Of a stretch of DNA of 64,000 nt, positions 17,580 to 27,341 are shown one piece after another. The notes under the pieces were generated by a model, which was not told the origin of the DNA, did not search any database, and saw only the letters and a program-made list of their open reading frames with translations. Within the stretch, counting starts at the first letter, position 1. The number at the start of each line of letters is the position of its first letter. Made by a program: the position numbers and the translations under genes. Source of the stretch: JBKECO01 sp047974745. Its GTDB lineage: Bacteria > Bacillota > Clostridia > Lachnospirales > Lachnospiraceae. The stretch covers positions 77,036 through 141,035 of the forward strand of contig JBKECO010000001.1 of NCBI GenBank assembly GCA_047974745.1, given 5' to 3'.

Positions 17580-19814
17580 TCAAATAAATTTATTTTGGAT
17601 CAACTCTTTTATTTTTGTTGAGTTCGTCTGTTCGGTATATGGAAAAAAGACCATATCTACGCCATTCTTTTCCAGAAACCGTTTTTCTGACTGCCAGTTC
17701 GGGTTTTGCATGTAGTCACTTCCTGAAAACTGACAGTCGAATTGATATAATCTGTAGGCGTCTCTTGTTCCACCATAGTTGATCGGTATTTCAACTGCTT
17801 CATCTACATAACGGCAAGCACGAACCATCTCGATCCGTTCTTGGAAGGGGATAAATGGTTCTTTTTCCTTATACTTTCTGACTCCCTCATCTGTGACTAC
17901 TCCGACAATCAGATAATCGCACTGCTCTTTTGCACGACGCAGCAGATTCAGATGTCCAATATGAAACAAATCAAACACTCCGGCAACATACCCTATATGG
18001 TATTTCTTTCTTGGTTCCTTCTCTTTTTTCAGGCTGCTGAATTTGATTTCCTTTTCTACTATATTATATGATCTGCTCGGATCATAGATACTGTAATCAC
18101 TGACCTCTAACCGCTTCAGCTGCTCTACGACAGAGGTATAGTCCTTGATGCAGATAAAGACCTTAAAGGTTCCCTTTTTTAATGACTTTAAATACTCGGG
18201 CGAATAGATTGGAGCTTGGCCAATCGTCTCTCCCCATCTGTTCGCTTGATTGTCGAGAATGGCTGCGACCGGGAACCTGTTACCATAGAGCGCAAGAAAC
18301 TTTTTTGCAAAAGCGCCGGAGCCAAATAGAACCAACTGTTTCCCCTCCAAATGAGAGAACAGATCGACAAAGAGCTTTTGATACTCCTGTTCTGTATAGT
18401 TGATTCTCTGTCTGTTCGTATGTACGATTTCGGCATTTCGTCTGTGCCGCTCTGCATACTCTCTCAGATTTGCTGTATTGAGTACTTCGTCCAGGAATTC
18501 ATGAATTTTTTTCTGCCAGAGATCGATCTCTGGCAGCAGTCCATAACGATTCAGGAAATCTGTTACAGAAATCAGCTTCTGTAATTCAGGCTTTCCTGCA
18601 AATGTCATGACTGTTCTGGCTATAATGGCATTGACTGGATAGGATTTCTTTGCATATTCCTGGTCAAAAAAAAGGAACTCACCATTGATGTGAAAGCTGT
18701 TCCATGGAACCATATCAGGGTAACCTGTAGAAAGTATCATACCCATACCATCGCCGGAATCCTCCACCTGAACCGGAGAGGACTCTTTGATCAGATTGCA
18801 AAAATGATCCAGCTCTTGAAAAAAGGATTCGGGGTCTGTTAAAAGAAGCTTTTCCAGATAGACCATTCCCGTCTCTTCTCTGATGAATGGCATCTTATAG
18901 ACGTTGTCTGACAGAGAACCATTTAGCACTGCTATTCCATTTTCGTCCAACTCCCGGCTGTTCTTCTCAAGATTTTTCAGCCGTTGTATGCCTTCCGGAA
19001 AGGCGGCGTGCTTCTCCACGGTTCGATCTGTACGAATCACTGTCAAGAGGGCATTCTCTCGATTTCTTCCCATAGAGCTTGTGACATGACATATCTTTGG
19101 TTCTGTTCGCTGCAGGGTACAAAGAATCAGATAGCTGTTCGCAAGCTGATGAAATAGATCATTATCGATCAAAGACTGATACAGATGTTCCTCTTCCAAA
19201 AAAACAGAATCGGGAAAGTGGTATGCCGGATAGAATCTGTGACTTAGATCCTCATTTGGTAGAACATGCTCCTCATAGATCAGCTGAGGACTTGCAAGAT
19301 CCGGCAGTACCGAATAGAACTGATAATACTTCCATTCCGCTTCCTGTAACATATGCCTCATTTCTGCTTTGTGATACATCCTTCCACGAAATCCATCTTC
19401 CTTTTTGGCATATGCCCGTCGATAGCCTTCGACTCCGTCAAAGCTGCGATCCGTATAAATATCTCTGTCTCCGCATAGGAATCTGAGCCCGAGCCTATTG
19501 TTCATGCCAAGTATCAGTATTCCGTCCTTCTTTAACAGCTGTTTCCAAATCTTTAACAGCCGCTGTGGTTCTTCTGTTTTTTCCAATGTCTCGATCGCAA
19601 TGATCACATCAAAGGCACCAAGCCGCTTCTCCCATTCCGCGAAATTCGTATTATCTGGGTCTGCAAATATCACTTTTTGTGACCTGCTCTTCGTCAGTTC
19701 TGCAAGAGCAGAACATTCTTTGCCATAGAACAAGATATTGCTATCAGGTGGAATGTCGATCCACTGCAATAAGCCTTTTTTCATTTCATCGATGGATTTC
19801 TCTGACTGATTCAT
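17580..19814 (-). CDS. Three-part fusion: methyltransferase-like, Rossmann module, cytidylyltransferase
   Basis: 744 residues. About 15-170 resemble a SAM-dependent methyltransferase (ILFYGKECSALAEL, FDVIIAIETLE, ILILGMNNRLG). About 180-480 form a region I do not recognise. About 491-580 are the island Rossmann module (LVLFGSGAFAKKF, ILDNQANRWG). Residues 604-744 are a TagD/GCT-type cytidylyltransferase with the nucleotide motif GVFDLFHIGHLN and the C-terminal TEQTNSTKI that matches the RTxGISTT signature. The last domain should make a CDP-activated alditol or choline-like phosphate. Its start touches the stop of the preceding gene, so they are coupled. Confidence 0.78.
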   Translation of the reverse strand: MNQSEKSIDEMKKGLLQWIDIPPDSNILFYGKECSALAELTKSRSQKVIFADPDNTNFAEWEKRLGAFDVIIAIETLEKTEEPQRLLKIWKQLLKKDGILILGMNNRLGLRFLCGDRDIYTDRSFDGVEGYRRAYAKKEDGFRGRMYHKAEMRHMLQEAEWKYYQFYSVLPDLASPQLIYEEHVLPNEDLSHRFYPAYHFPDSVFLEEEHLYQSLIDNDLFHQLANSYLILCTLQRTEPKICHVTSSMGRNRENALLTVIRTDRTVEKHAAFPEGIQRLKNLEKNSRELDENGIAVLNGSLSDNVYKMPFIREETGMVYLEKLLLTDPESFFQELDHFCNLIKESSPVQVEDSGDGMGMILSTGYPDMVPWNSFHINGEFLFFDQEYAKKSYPVNAIIARTVMTFAGKPELQKLISVTDFLNRYGLLPEIDLWQKKIHEFLDEVLNTANLREYAERHRRNAEIVHTNRQRINYTEQEYQKLFVDLFSHLEGKQLVLFGSGAFAKKFLALYGNRFPVAAILDNQANRWGETIGQAPIYSPEYLKSLKKGTFKVFICIKDYTSVVEQLKRLEVSDYSIYDPSRSYNIVEKEIKFSSLKKEKEPRKKYHIGYVAGVFDLFHIGHLNLLRRAKEQCDYLIVGVVTDEGVRKYKEKEPFIPFQERIEMVRACRYVDEAVEIPINYGGTRDAYRLYQFDCQFSGSDYMQNPNWQSEKRFLEKNGVDMVFFPYTEQTNSTKIKELIQNKFI

Positions 19815-22391
19815 CTATCCCCGCTCTCTGTTCAATTCGGATGTTTCATCAAGTAGTTCCAGTTTTCTGCAGATGAACCGATGGGTCTTTTCACCGCAGG
19901 ATCCATCTCCATTTTCAACTATTTCCTTCAGCATGTTCTGCTGCCTCTTCTGATCGAATTGACTGCCCGAAATCGTTCCCTCCAGCAGATTTTTGATGGT
20001 ATTAAAGCTACTTTCTTCACATCCGTAAGTCAGCCACTGTGAAAGCTCACTGAAACCAGGTTCCATCTCCCTGACCTGCGCTTCTTCAAACACAACATTC
20101 AATTCGTGGTATTCCCCTGACTTTAGATCCACATCATAAGTCCTGCAGTCCCGAGATGAAAAATACCTGTAGACGCTTTCCTTCGTTCCTGCGACCTTTC
20201 GTATAAAATGTCCCTCTTCCATCGAAAAATAATATCCGTTATCCATCTGATCCGGGATCGGGAATGGAGGTTCCCATATCTCAATTGACTCTGTATTTAA
20301 GTCCAGGCATAAGAACATATTTCCCCAAAAAGGAGCGATAAAGACTTTATCCTCTGCAAATGCCAAACTGCTGAATGGCCGTTCCAGGCAGGATGTGCCA
20401 TCCGGGCGTCGATTACATAGGAACGTTTCCGGTACTGTATCATACTTTTTGGAGCTCCCTGTCCCTGGATTCCAGCGGATGATGTCATTTCCACGGTAAG
20501 GCAGGACCCAGATTTCATTTTCATGAGGAATCAGCATCATACATCCGCCTGTTCCATTTGCTCCGATCGAAACCAGTTTCATCTCCATTGATTCACTGTC
20601 TATTGCCAGGATCCTGTCCTCCGTGACGGAAGCAAGGAGCAGATACTGATTCCAGACACAACATCCACCATTCCTGTATTCATGATTCTCCATACTGACA
20701 AAATATTCATTTGCACCCTGAATATAGTCGACTTTTTCATTTTTTATATCATAGCGCACGACAGATGGGTAATTTCTTGGAATCAGAAAAATATAATCTC
20801 CAATGCAAAAGGCATTCACGAACAGACCGATCTGCTTTTTTGTCTCCTGCAAAGCAATCCTTTTCTCATTGCCAAACTCATCTATCACTAAAATATCCAT
20901 TGCATTTTCAGGGCAAACATATAGCTTCCCATTTTTCTCAATCACTCTTTTATAATAATTTCCTGACGAATATCGAGACAGCCGGCGGTGAAATCGAAAA
21001 TGAAAATCATGATCTGTGGCATGGTACAGGTGGTTATTGTGTGTAATCATCCAGTCATCTGTGCTTTCTTCATTGAGTGCCCTGATGACCTCCCCCTTCC
21101 AGTCATCCCCCAATGGTTCGCTGCAGATCCCATTGTTCAGTAAAAAGACAGGTTTGCCTGCGATACCAAAAAGTGCGGTTACAGAAGTCGCTGAATCCCC
21201 CAGATAGACATCTGAAAGTGCTATTGCATCAGCAATATCCGGACTATGATCGTAGATTCCCAGATTCCTTTCCAGAAATAGTTTCTTTAACTCCAGATAG
21301 GTCGGAAGCCACTCTTTTCTCATGCATTCAAATGTCGTGTCCAGCAAGGGATGCGGTCTCCAAAGCAGACATGCATCTTCTCTTCCTTGAAAGCTCCGAA
21401 AAACATAGGCTAATTTTTGCAGGAATTTTCTTGTATCTGCAAGCATTCCTCCAATACTTGTATTGTAAAAATAAACGGTCTTCCCCTTCGCCTTTTCCTT
21501 CCATTCGACCGGAACATACTCTGTATTCCTGCATCTTTGAATGATGCGGTCAAATTTCGGTGAGCCCAGTGGAATGATCTTCTCTTTCGGTATTGCCGGA
21601 TCAAAAAATTCCAGATATTTCGGTGACTGGGTGATGATATAATCTGCATGAATATAGGCGTAGCACAAGGACAACGCCTCTGACATGCCACCAGTCGTTA
21701 CATAGTAGGGAACATAGACCAACAGGGTCGTGTGCTTTTTCAAGACCGAGGAATAGAAGGCCGGAGCTACGCTGGTGACCAGATTGCCTTTGTCGTAAGG
21801 ATTGTGTATGTATACAATATCCGGCTTTCTCTCTTCGAGCAGATAGGACTCATAATGCGTCACCGGTACATAGGAGGGCATCTGTTCTCCTTCATAGTGC
21901 ATCATGCCAAAGCTCCCATCCGTATGCTTGTCATAGTAGGGAATCGGCACCACGAAGGTCTCACAATTCTCATCTTCTTGAGCTGCCAGCCAGATGCTTT
22001 CCAAAGAATCCCACATTGAGGCTTTGTAGGGCAAAAATGCGATCTCCGTTTTGATCCTTATATCGTTCTGAATGCTTTTTTCTATTTTTTCCAATGCCAG
22101 ATTCAGTTTACCCTGTGCTTCCTCTGCTCCATCCTGGTCTCCATCATTTATCATCTGATAAAGCTGAAATACAGCTTCGCAATAGTCCTCTAAAAGGGAA
22201 ATCGTTCTGCCGCACTTCTTTTCCTTGTCTTCTATAAAGCTGCCCATCTGAATCGCTGTTTCCTGGCACTGTTCCAGAAGACTCAGCAGGCTTTGCATAT
22301 GTCCAATCTCTAAAAGTGACTTGATCTCATCCTGAGCCTCATACAGAAGCTGAACCAGGTCATTTAGTTTTTGCCGCTCCATTTTTCTCAC
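19815..22391 (-). CDS. Coiled coil, CDP-glycerol transferase-like and beta-propeller fusion
   Basis: 858 residues. GTG start (22389-22391) with GGAGG 8 nt upstream. Residues 1-115 are Leu/Glu/Gln-rich and helical, probably coiled coil. About 120-450 resemble the GT-B fold of CDP-glycerol glycerophosphotransferases (TIVYIHNPYDKGNLVT-like region, IIPLGSPKFD, LLWRPHPLLD, LSDVYLGDSATSVTALFG). About 460-780 repeat short beta units such as KLYVCPENAMDILVID, consistent with a beta-propeller. The transferase probably adds an alditol phosphate; the propeller may bind glycan or protein. No signal peptide or membrane segment is visible, so it acts in the cytosol. Confidence 0.75.
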   Translation of the reverse strand: MRKMERQKLNDLVQLLYEAQDEIKSLLEIGHMQSLLSLLEQCQETAIQMGSFIEDKEKKCGRTISLLEDYCEAVFQLYQMINDGDQDGAEEAQGKLNLALEKIEKSIQNDIRIKTEIAFLPYKASMWDSLESIWLAAQEDENCETFVVPIPYYDKHTDGSFGMMHYEGEQMPSYVPVTHYESYLLEERKPDIVYIHNPYDKGNLVTSVAPAFYSSVLKKHTTLLVYVPYYVTTGGMSEALSLCYAYIHADYIITQSPKYLEFFDPAIPKEKIIPLGSPKFDRIIQRCRNTEYVPVEWKEKAKGKTVYFYNTSIGGMLADTRKFLQKLAYVFRSFQGREDACLLWRPHPLLDTTFECMRKEWLPTYLELKKLFLERNLGIYDHSPDIADAIALSDVYLGDSATSVTALFGIAGKPVFLLNNGICSEPLGDDWKGEVIRALNEESTDDWMITHNNHLYHATDHDFHFRFHRRLSRYSSGNYYKRVIEKNGKLYVCPENAMDILVIDEFGNEKRIALQETKKQIGLFVNAFCIGDYIFLIPRNYPSVVRYDIKNEKVDYIQGANEYFVSMENHEYRNGGCCVWNQYLLLASVTEDRILAIDSESMEMKLVSIGANGTGGCMMLIPHENEIWVLPYRGNDIIRWNPGTGSSKKYDTVPETFLCNRRPDGTSCLERPFSSLAFAEDKVFIAPFWGNMFLCLDLNTESIEIWEPPFPIPDQMDNGYYFSMEEGHFIRKVAGTKESVYRYFSSRDCRTYDVDLKSGEYHELNVVFEEAQVREMEPGFSELSQWLTYGCEESSFNTIKNLLEGTISGSQFDQKRQQNMLKEIVENGDGSCGEKTHRFICRKLELLDETSELNRERG

Positions 22392-22421
22392 TGCGTTTTC
22401 CTCCCCTGGGCTTTTTTCTAT

Positions 22422-23873
22422 CTAATTTATAATATCGTAAGGCAGTGCCTTTATCTTTAATTTTTGTTTTCTCAGCCAGACTGTCCAGAGCCGCTCAGCA
22501 AAAAATCCAATCACCCGCTGACTGTACGGGTCATACTGTGCAACCTCTGCGTGTTCCGCCACCTCAATGAGAAATGAGAACAGCCATGTGCAATAGGCAT
22601 CCAGGACCTCCCTTCGTGTCACAAACATGTTGCATGCAAACATAGTACTTCCGTTCATAACACTGTAAAAGTCCTCCAGATAGGATGGCTGATGACGTCT
22701 GATGCCATCTTCCATCAACTGATATCCCGTTTTAAAGGCCTGATCATCAATGGAATCCTTGATCTGCTGCAATTCCGAAAACCCATTCAGCTCAGCTGCT
22801 TCTGTTAAAAGAAGATCCGATTCCATCATAAGCCTCTCCAGGGTCGAGGCATCCAGGCGGTTCTCATCGCATTGGATCTGATTGTTGTAAAAATATCTTC
22901 GATAGTGATTCAGTCCGACGAACTGGGATTCTGTATTTTTCCAGATCCAGTAGAGTGCACTGCATTCATTGATCTTTGAATTCAAATATGCGATATGCTC
23001 TCCCGAGGTCTCCCTTAAATATCCCTCTTTTTCAAATCCGCCGACGGTAAGCGGACTATAAAGGTCATTTTGCAGCACATGATATTCCTTATGCAGTACG
23101 GTGTAAATGGTACAGTGCTCGATTTTTGGCTGCTCCCGGCTGGTAAGCTCCCAGCAAATGGCTGTTTCCGTCAGATATCTCCTGCTTTGCTTTGACTGGA
23201 CGAGTTCTTCTATTGCATGGTCCTGACGAAAGGTGACTGAGATGAGGATTCTTCCAGCGACCTTTAAAAGATCTTCTAGAACATCCCTGGATTTAGAAAG
23301 ATCGCTAGATTCCAGCAGCTTGGCGCCATCGATCCATGCAATGTCGTATGTGTTCGAGATTTCTTTTGGATTGTGAAAGCAAGACCCATACAGACTCTTG
23401 TTGATATAGTTCTTTGTGCCGTTTACATTCAGATAATCAAGTTCTCCTTCCTTCCCGGAAATCACTTCCTCCATGGTCAAGACCTGTTTCGTAAGTATTT
23501 GCCCTTCTGCGTCCAGCAGCTTCTGGCATTTCACTTCAGATGCATATTGCTTGATTAGCTGAAGATCATGGTATGCATGCAGTGCTTCGCTGTCCAGATA
23601 ATGATGAAATGAAAGGATCTTTCTTTCCGGAACTGCAAATTCTCCGTTCAGTTCTTTTTTGATCTGTTTGTAATACCGCTGGGAAAAGATAACAATATAG
23701 TCATATTCCACCTCATACAGCTTACACGGATGTAGAATCACCGATCCATGCTCGGTCTCTCCTGCTCTCTTTTTATCAGATAGACCGGCTACTTCCTGCC
23801 AATCGATCTCCTGCTTTACTTTTTGATATAGTTCACCCAATGCATATATGATTATTTTCATACGTCCCATCAC
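22422..23873 (-). CDS. DUF4422 glycosyltransferase with N-terminal Rossmann module
   Basis: 483 residues. About 5-95 read as the island Rossmann-like module (IIIYALGELYQKV, GLSDKKRAGE). About 110-250 are a small region like part of a methyltransferase (YDIAWIDGAKLL, GRILISVTF). From about 265 the DUF4422 domain is clear (FVGLNHYRRYF, a hallmark of these capsule-type glycosyltransferases). The GTG start overlaps the upstream stop (GTGATGA); an ATG four codons on (23861) is an alternative, and neither has a strong ribosome site. Donor and acceptor are unknown. Confidence 0.78.
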   Translation of the reverse strand: MMGRMKIIIYALGELYQKVKQEIDWQEVAGLSDKKRAGETEHGSVILHPCKLYEVEYDYIVIFSQRYYKQIKKELNGEFAVPERKILSFHHYLDSEALHAYHDLQLIKQYASEVKCQKLLDAEGQILTKQVLTMEEVISGKEGELDYLNVNGTKNYINKSLYGSCFHNPKEISNTYDIAWIDGAKLLESSDLSKSRDVLEDLLKVAGRILISVTFRQDHAIEELVQSKQSRRYLTETAICWELTSREQPKIEHCTIYTVLHKEYHVLQNDLYSPLTVGGFEKEGYLRETSGEHIAYLNSKINECSALYWIWKNTESQFVGLNHYRRYFYNNQIQCDENRLDASTLERLMMESDLLLTEAAELNGFSELQQIKDSIDDQAFKTGYQLMEDGIRRHQPSYLEDFYSVMNGSTMFACNMFVTRREVLDAYCTWLFSFLIEVAEHAEVAQYDPYSQRVIGFFAERLWTVWLRKQKLKIKALPYDIIN

Positions 23874-24976
23874 AATCTTGGCAGCAACAGCTGCGATTTG
23901 TCTAAGTTTTCTGCCTGCAGAATCGGAAATACTTCCCGGAATGCAGTACGTCCAAGCGCTACAACAATACCATCCAGCGGTTCCAGAATCAGATCCTTGA
24001 AATTAATCGTATTTTCATATTGTTCACAATCCTTTGTCACTAGGTATTGTACAGGAACGATCTGCCGGCTCTTTAAATATTCTGTTATGACACCTGCATA
24101 TTTCCCTCTGCCATAAATGTAGATTTTCTTGTGAAGCCTGCAGAACCTCACCAATTCCTCTCTGGAAAAGATCTTCCCATTTTGCCTCTCCCAGCGCTGC
24201 ATATTCGTGCGGATCAACTCGATATCATAATCCGTTTCGGTATCGATATAGTGCATGATATGTTCTGCCTGTGAATGATAGATGAGCGATAATGCTTTTC
24301 TTTTCACGATCGGAAGCTTAGCCCTTACAATCAGCTCAAAAGACTCGCTGCTGTAATCAGAAGACCTGTATTTGGGGCAGACGACTTCTGCATAGGATGT
24401 GCTTCGATATCCAAGCTTAGATAAATATTCAGAGATCCCGATCTCAAAGAACTCCGTCGCTTCTGTCCATGTTCCGGGATATTCCAGTTCCTGCCAAAAG
24501 TCAGCAAAGGCCGGATCTCTTAAAATGACTGCCCGGCAGACCAGAAAATAGCTGTGAATAAATTCAGGCACCCTTGTACCGTCCTGCTTTTTTCTGTCAT
24601 CCCCGCTATATCTGTTCAGGCCCCAGTAATCGACATTCTCACGATCCATAACTTGAAATACCTGCTCCCATGGATACAGCGGCCCATAGAAGGTATCATT
24701 GAGCAGGATCAGCTCGTCCCACTGACTCCAGTCCTCCTTGGACAGATACTTTGTAATGGCATCTTTGTATGCACCTCCATCAAAGCCTGTATTCTCTCTT
24801 TGATAGATATCCTTCGAATATTTTTTTAAAATCTCCAAGGAAGGCTCTGTAAGGGAGCCATTGATCACGAGCACCATTTTCTGAAGCAGGACAGAGAGGC
24901 TTTGCAGAAGATATTCCACATAGGTATCGATGATTCCATCGTCATCATATATAACAATCATACCGATCCTGTTCAT
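23870..24976 (-). CDS. RgpF-like glycosyltransferase with C-terminal Rossmann module (copy 3)
   Basis: 368 residues. Residues 1-260 belong to the rhamnan-synthesis F (RgpF) family, with the motifs NGSLTEPS, ENTGFDGGAYKDAI, ELILLNDTFYGPLYPW and YWGLNRYSGD. RgpF enzymes add side-chain or backbone sugars in rhamnose-glucose polysaccharides. Residues 283-368 are the island module (KKIYIYGRGKYAG, QYLVTKD, GIVVALGRTAF). It overlaps copy 2 by 4 nt (ATGA) and the DUF4422 gene by 4 nt. Copies 1-3 probably arose by tandem duplication and may transfer successive sugars. Confidence 0.82.
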   Translation of the reverse strand: MNRIGMIVIYDDDGIIDTYVEYLLQSLSVLLQKMVLVINGSLTEPSLEILKKYSKDIYQRENTGFDGGAYKDAITKYLSKEDWSQWDELILLNDTFYGPLYPWEQVFQVMDRENVDYWGLNRYSGDDRKKQDGTRVPEFIHSYFLVCRAVILRDPAFADFWQELEYPGTWTEATEFFEIGISEYLSKLGYRSTSYAEVVCPKYRSSDYSSESFELIVRAKLPIVKRKALSLIYHSQAEHIMHYIDTETDYDIELIRTNMQRWERQNGKIFSREELVRFCRLHKKIYIYGRGKYAGVITEYLKSRQIVPVQYLVTKDCEQYENTINFKDLILEPLDGIVVALGRTAFREVFPILQAENLDKSQLLLPRL

Positions 24977-26121
24977 TCTGTCTGCTCCTTTCGAATTTCT
25001 GGCAGATCGCAGCCTCCTGGCAGGAACAGCTGATCTGAGTTCACCTCATTTTGCAGCGTTGGGTAGACCTGAAGAAATGCCTGCCTGCCCAAAGCCAGAA
25101 TAATACCATCTCCATCACTTAGCTTCAGATCCGAAAAGCAGATGACATCTTCGGAGTCTATTTGTTTTTTTGATACGAGAACGTTCTCGAATGTCCATCC
25201 CTTAAAATGAAAATAGGCTGCGACCCCTTTTCCATAAGTACCATTTCCATAGATATAGATCCTCTTATGTGAATGATAGAATTTCTCTAATCTGACCGGT
25301 GAAAAGGGTCCGATCTCTCCCTGTCGGTCAAGCCGATCCAGGTGTTCTATAATCATTTGATGGGGGAAATCCGTCTCATCCCTCAAATAGCAAATCGACT
25401 TTCTCGCCTCCTTAAAGTATTCGATTCCCAGCGCTTTTCTTTTAATAACTGGAAATCTGTAATTCGCCAAAAGTTCCCAGGGCATCTCAAGATAATAGTT
25501 TTGATTTTCTTTTCTGATAAAGTCGGGATTTTGAACCTCCAAATAGGAAGCTCCTACAAATCCAAGCTGATGAAAAAAGACCGAGAACCCTATTTCAAAT
25601 TTTAAAATCGCTTCTATTCTCGTCCTTGGACAGAGTAGCTGTTCCCAGAAATCCTTGAAAAGAGTGCTGTGGAGCATTTTATGTCTGCAGACCAGAAAAT
25701 ATGCCTGAACATGCTCCGGCAGAGGATTCCCAGTGCTGTCAAAGCCGCCTGGGTAACTACTGAGCCCCCAAAAATCCGCATTCGAAGATTCCATGATTTC
25801 AAATACCTCTGACCAGGGAACGACCGGTCCATAAAAGGTATCGTTGAACAAAAGTAGCTCATCCCAGTTCCTCCAGTCCTCCTCCCAAAGATAATCCAGT
25901 ATTGCTTCCTTGTATGCGCCCGCATCGAATCCGGTATTGCTTCGATCAATGATCTCCTTTGAAAAAGCCGAAAGCCTGTGTCTGGATGAATCGGTCATGG
26001 TTCCGTTGACCATTATAATCAGACGATTCACATACTGGCTCAGACTGTCCAGCAAATGATCAATATAGGGATCCGCTATTCCATGCGAATCATAAAATAC
26101 AAAGATACCGATTCTATTCAT
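24973..26121 (-). CDS. RgpF-like glycosyltransferase with C-terminal Rossmann module (copy 2)
   Basis: 382 residues with the same plan as its neighbours: RgpF domain (1-265; NGTMTDSS, NTGFDAGAYKEAI, ELLLFNDTFYGPVVPW, FWGLSSYPGG) and module from residue 286 (KRIYIYGNGTYGKGV, GIILALGRQAF). Copies 2 and 3 are more alike than either is to copy 1, as judged by eye. AAAGGAAAT is the ribosome site. 21 nt follow copy 1. It probably transfers a sugar to a cytosolic acceptor; no membrane segment is seen. Confidence 0.82.
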   Translation of the reverse strand: MNRIGIFVFYDSHGIADPYIDHLLDSLSQYVNRLIIMVNGTMTDSSRHRLSAFSKEIIDRSNTGFDAGAYKEAILDYLWEEDWRNWDELLLFNDTFYGPVVPWSEVFEIMESSNADFWGLSSYPGGFDSTGNPLPEHVQAYFLVCRHKMLHSTLFKDFWEQLLCPRTRIEAILKFEIGFSVFFHQLGFVGASYLEVQNPDFIRKENQNYYLEMPWELLANYRFPVIKRKALGIEYFKEARKSICYLRDETDFPHQMIIEHLDRLDRQGEIGPFSPVRLEKFYHSHKRIYIYGNGTYGKGVAAYFHFKGWTFENVLVSKKQIDSEDVICFSDLKLSDGDGIILALGRQAFLQVYPTLQNEVNSDQLFLPGGCDLPEIRKEQTE

Positions 26122-26142
26122 TCTGATGATTTCCTTTTGCCG

Positions 26143-27318
26143 TTAGCAGATAAAAAGTACATCCTCTGTCTCACTGAGATGATTTCTGATTTCATTTGCA
26201 GCGATACTGCCTGCTGCCACAATAATGCGCTGCCTTACATTTTGATCCAGCTCAGAGAGGCGCAGTACCGGAAGATCATAGAACTGCTGCGGAGCATGAA
26301 GCTGGTTGTCCGATACCAGAAATCCCTTAAGCTTGTGATTGTCTTGTAAATAAAGCAGATAGAGTTCAATGGCATATTTTCCACATCCATACAGATAGAC
26401 AGATTCACTTTGCTTGATGAATCGTTCCAGCTCCTTATGTCCGATCCGAAACGGACGGACCGCCTGTGGCATCGGCCGCACATCTGAAATTGTCTGCGCA
26501 TCACCCTTTGCACTGATTATCTGATCCGGCGAATATCCATAGACTCTCTTGGCATGATTCAGCAGATATGGGAGCGGATAGTCCGTCTCGCTCCGGATCC
26601 ACTCAATAGAAGTCGCCAGTGACGAATGATATCGGTTGAATGCAGGGTCAAAACATTTCTTTTTTAAAAAAGGAAAACGATACTCTTTCAGCAGAACATC
26701 CCCATACTCATATATGTTAAGGTTATTTCTCTCGATATAGGATGCGTGGAGATACCCTTGTTCTCTGAGAAAGAGAAACAATCCCTTCTCAAAAGAAGCA
26801 ATCATTTCCCTAAGATCCTGACAGTTTTCGTTTACATGCTCGTGAAAGTATTCCTGAAGCACACCCTTCTCCAGCAGCTTTTTTCGAAAGACCAGAAAAT
26901 ATCCCTGCATATGATCCGTAAGACCGTTTTGAATTTCATTCATGCCCCAGAAATCCGCCTGGCTCTCTTCCTGATCCATTCGCTCCCAAATAACCTCCAG
27001 TGGCCGAAATGGACCATAGCAAGTGTCATTGCAGAGGATCAGCTCATCATATTCCTGAAGGTTCCACAGTTTGGACCGTGCTGTCAGAATTTCTTTATAG
27101 GCTCCGCCATCGAACCCCTTGTTCTCACGAAGAATGACGGTGTCCGAAATCTGAAGTAAAGCTTGACATCCATCCCTGGAAAGCGTTCCATTTACGACTA
27201 TGATCAGCTTCGACACTATTTTATGCAGGGAGGATGCCAGATAGATCACATAGTCATCAATGATTCCTGCCTTGTCATAAACCGATAAGATTCCTGCTCG
27301 TTTTATCCTGCTATCCAC
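26143..27318 (-). CDS. RgpF-like glycosyltransferase with C-terminal Rossmann module (copy 1)
   Basis: 391 residues from a GTG start (27316-27318) with GGAG upstream. RgpF domain with NGTLSRDG, ENKGFDGGAYKEIL, ELILCNDTCYGPFRPL and FWGMNEIQNG. The module begins at residue 305 (ESVYLYGCGKYAIEL, IIVAAGSIAANE). The most divergent of the three tandem copies. It starts 23 nt after the KdsC-like gene. The repeated pairing of this glycosyltransferase with the small module suggests the module serves the same partner or acceptor each time. Confidence 0.8.
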   Translation of the reverse strand: MDSRIKRAGILSVYDKAGIIDDYVIYLASSLHKIVSKLIIVVNGTLSRDGCQALLQISDTVILRENKGFDGGAYKEILTARSKLWNLQEYDELILCNDTCYGPFRPLEVIWERMDQEESQADFWGMNEIQNGLTDHMQGYFLVFRKKLLEKGVLQEYFHEHVNENCQDLREMIASFEKGLFLFLREQGYLHASYIERNNLNIYEYGDVLLKEYRFPFLKKKCFDPAFNRYHSSLATSIEWIRSETDYPLPYLLNHAKRVYGYSPDQIISAKGDAQTISDVRPMPQAVRPFRIGHKELERFIKQSESVYLYGCGKYAIELYLLYLQDNHKLKGFLVSDNQLHAPQQFYDLPVLRLSELDQNVRQRIIVAAGSIAANEIRNHLSETEDVLFIC

Positions 27319-27341
27319 GTAACGCTCCGTTTCCTGTCATT

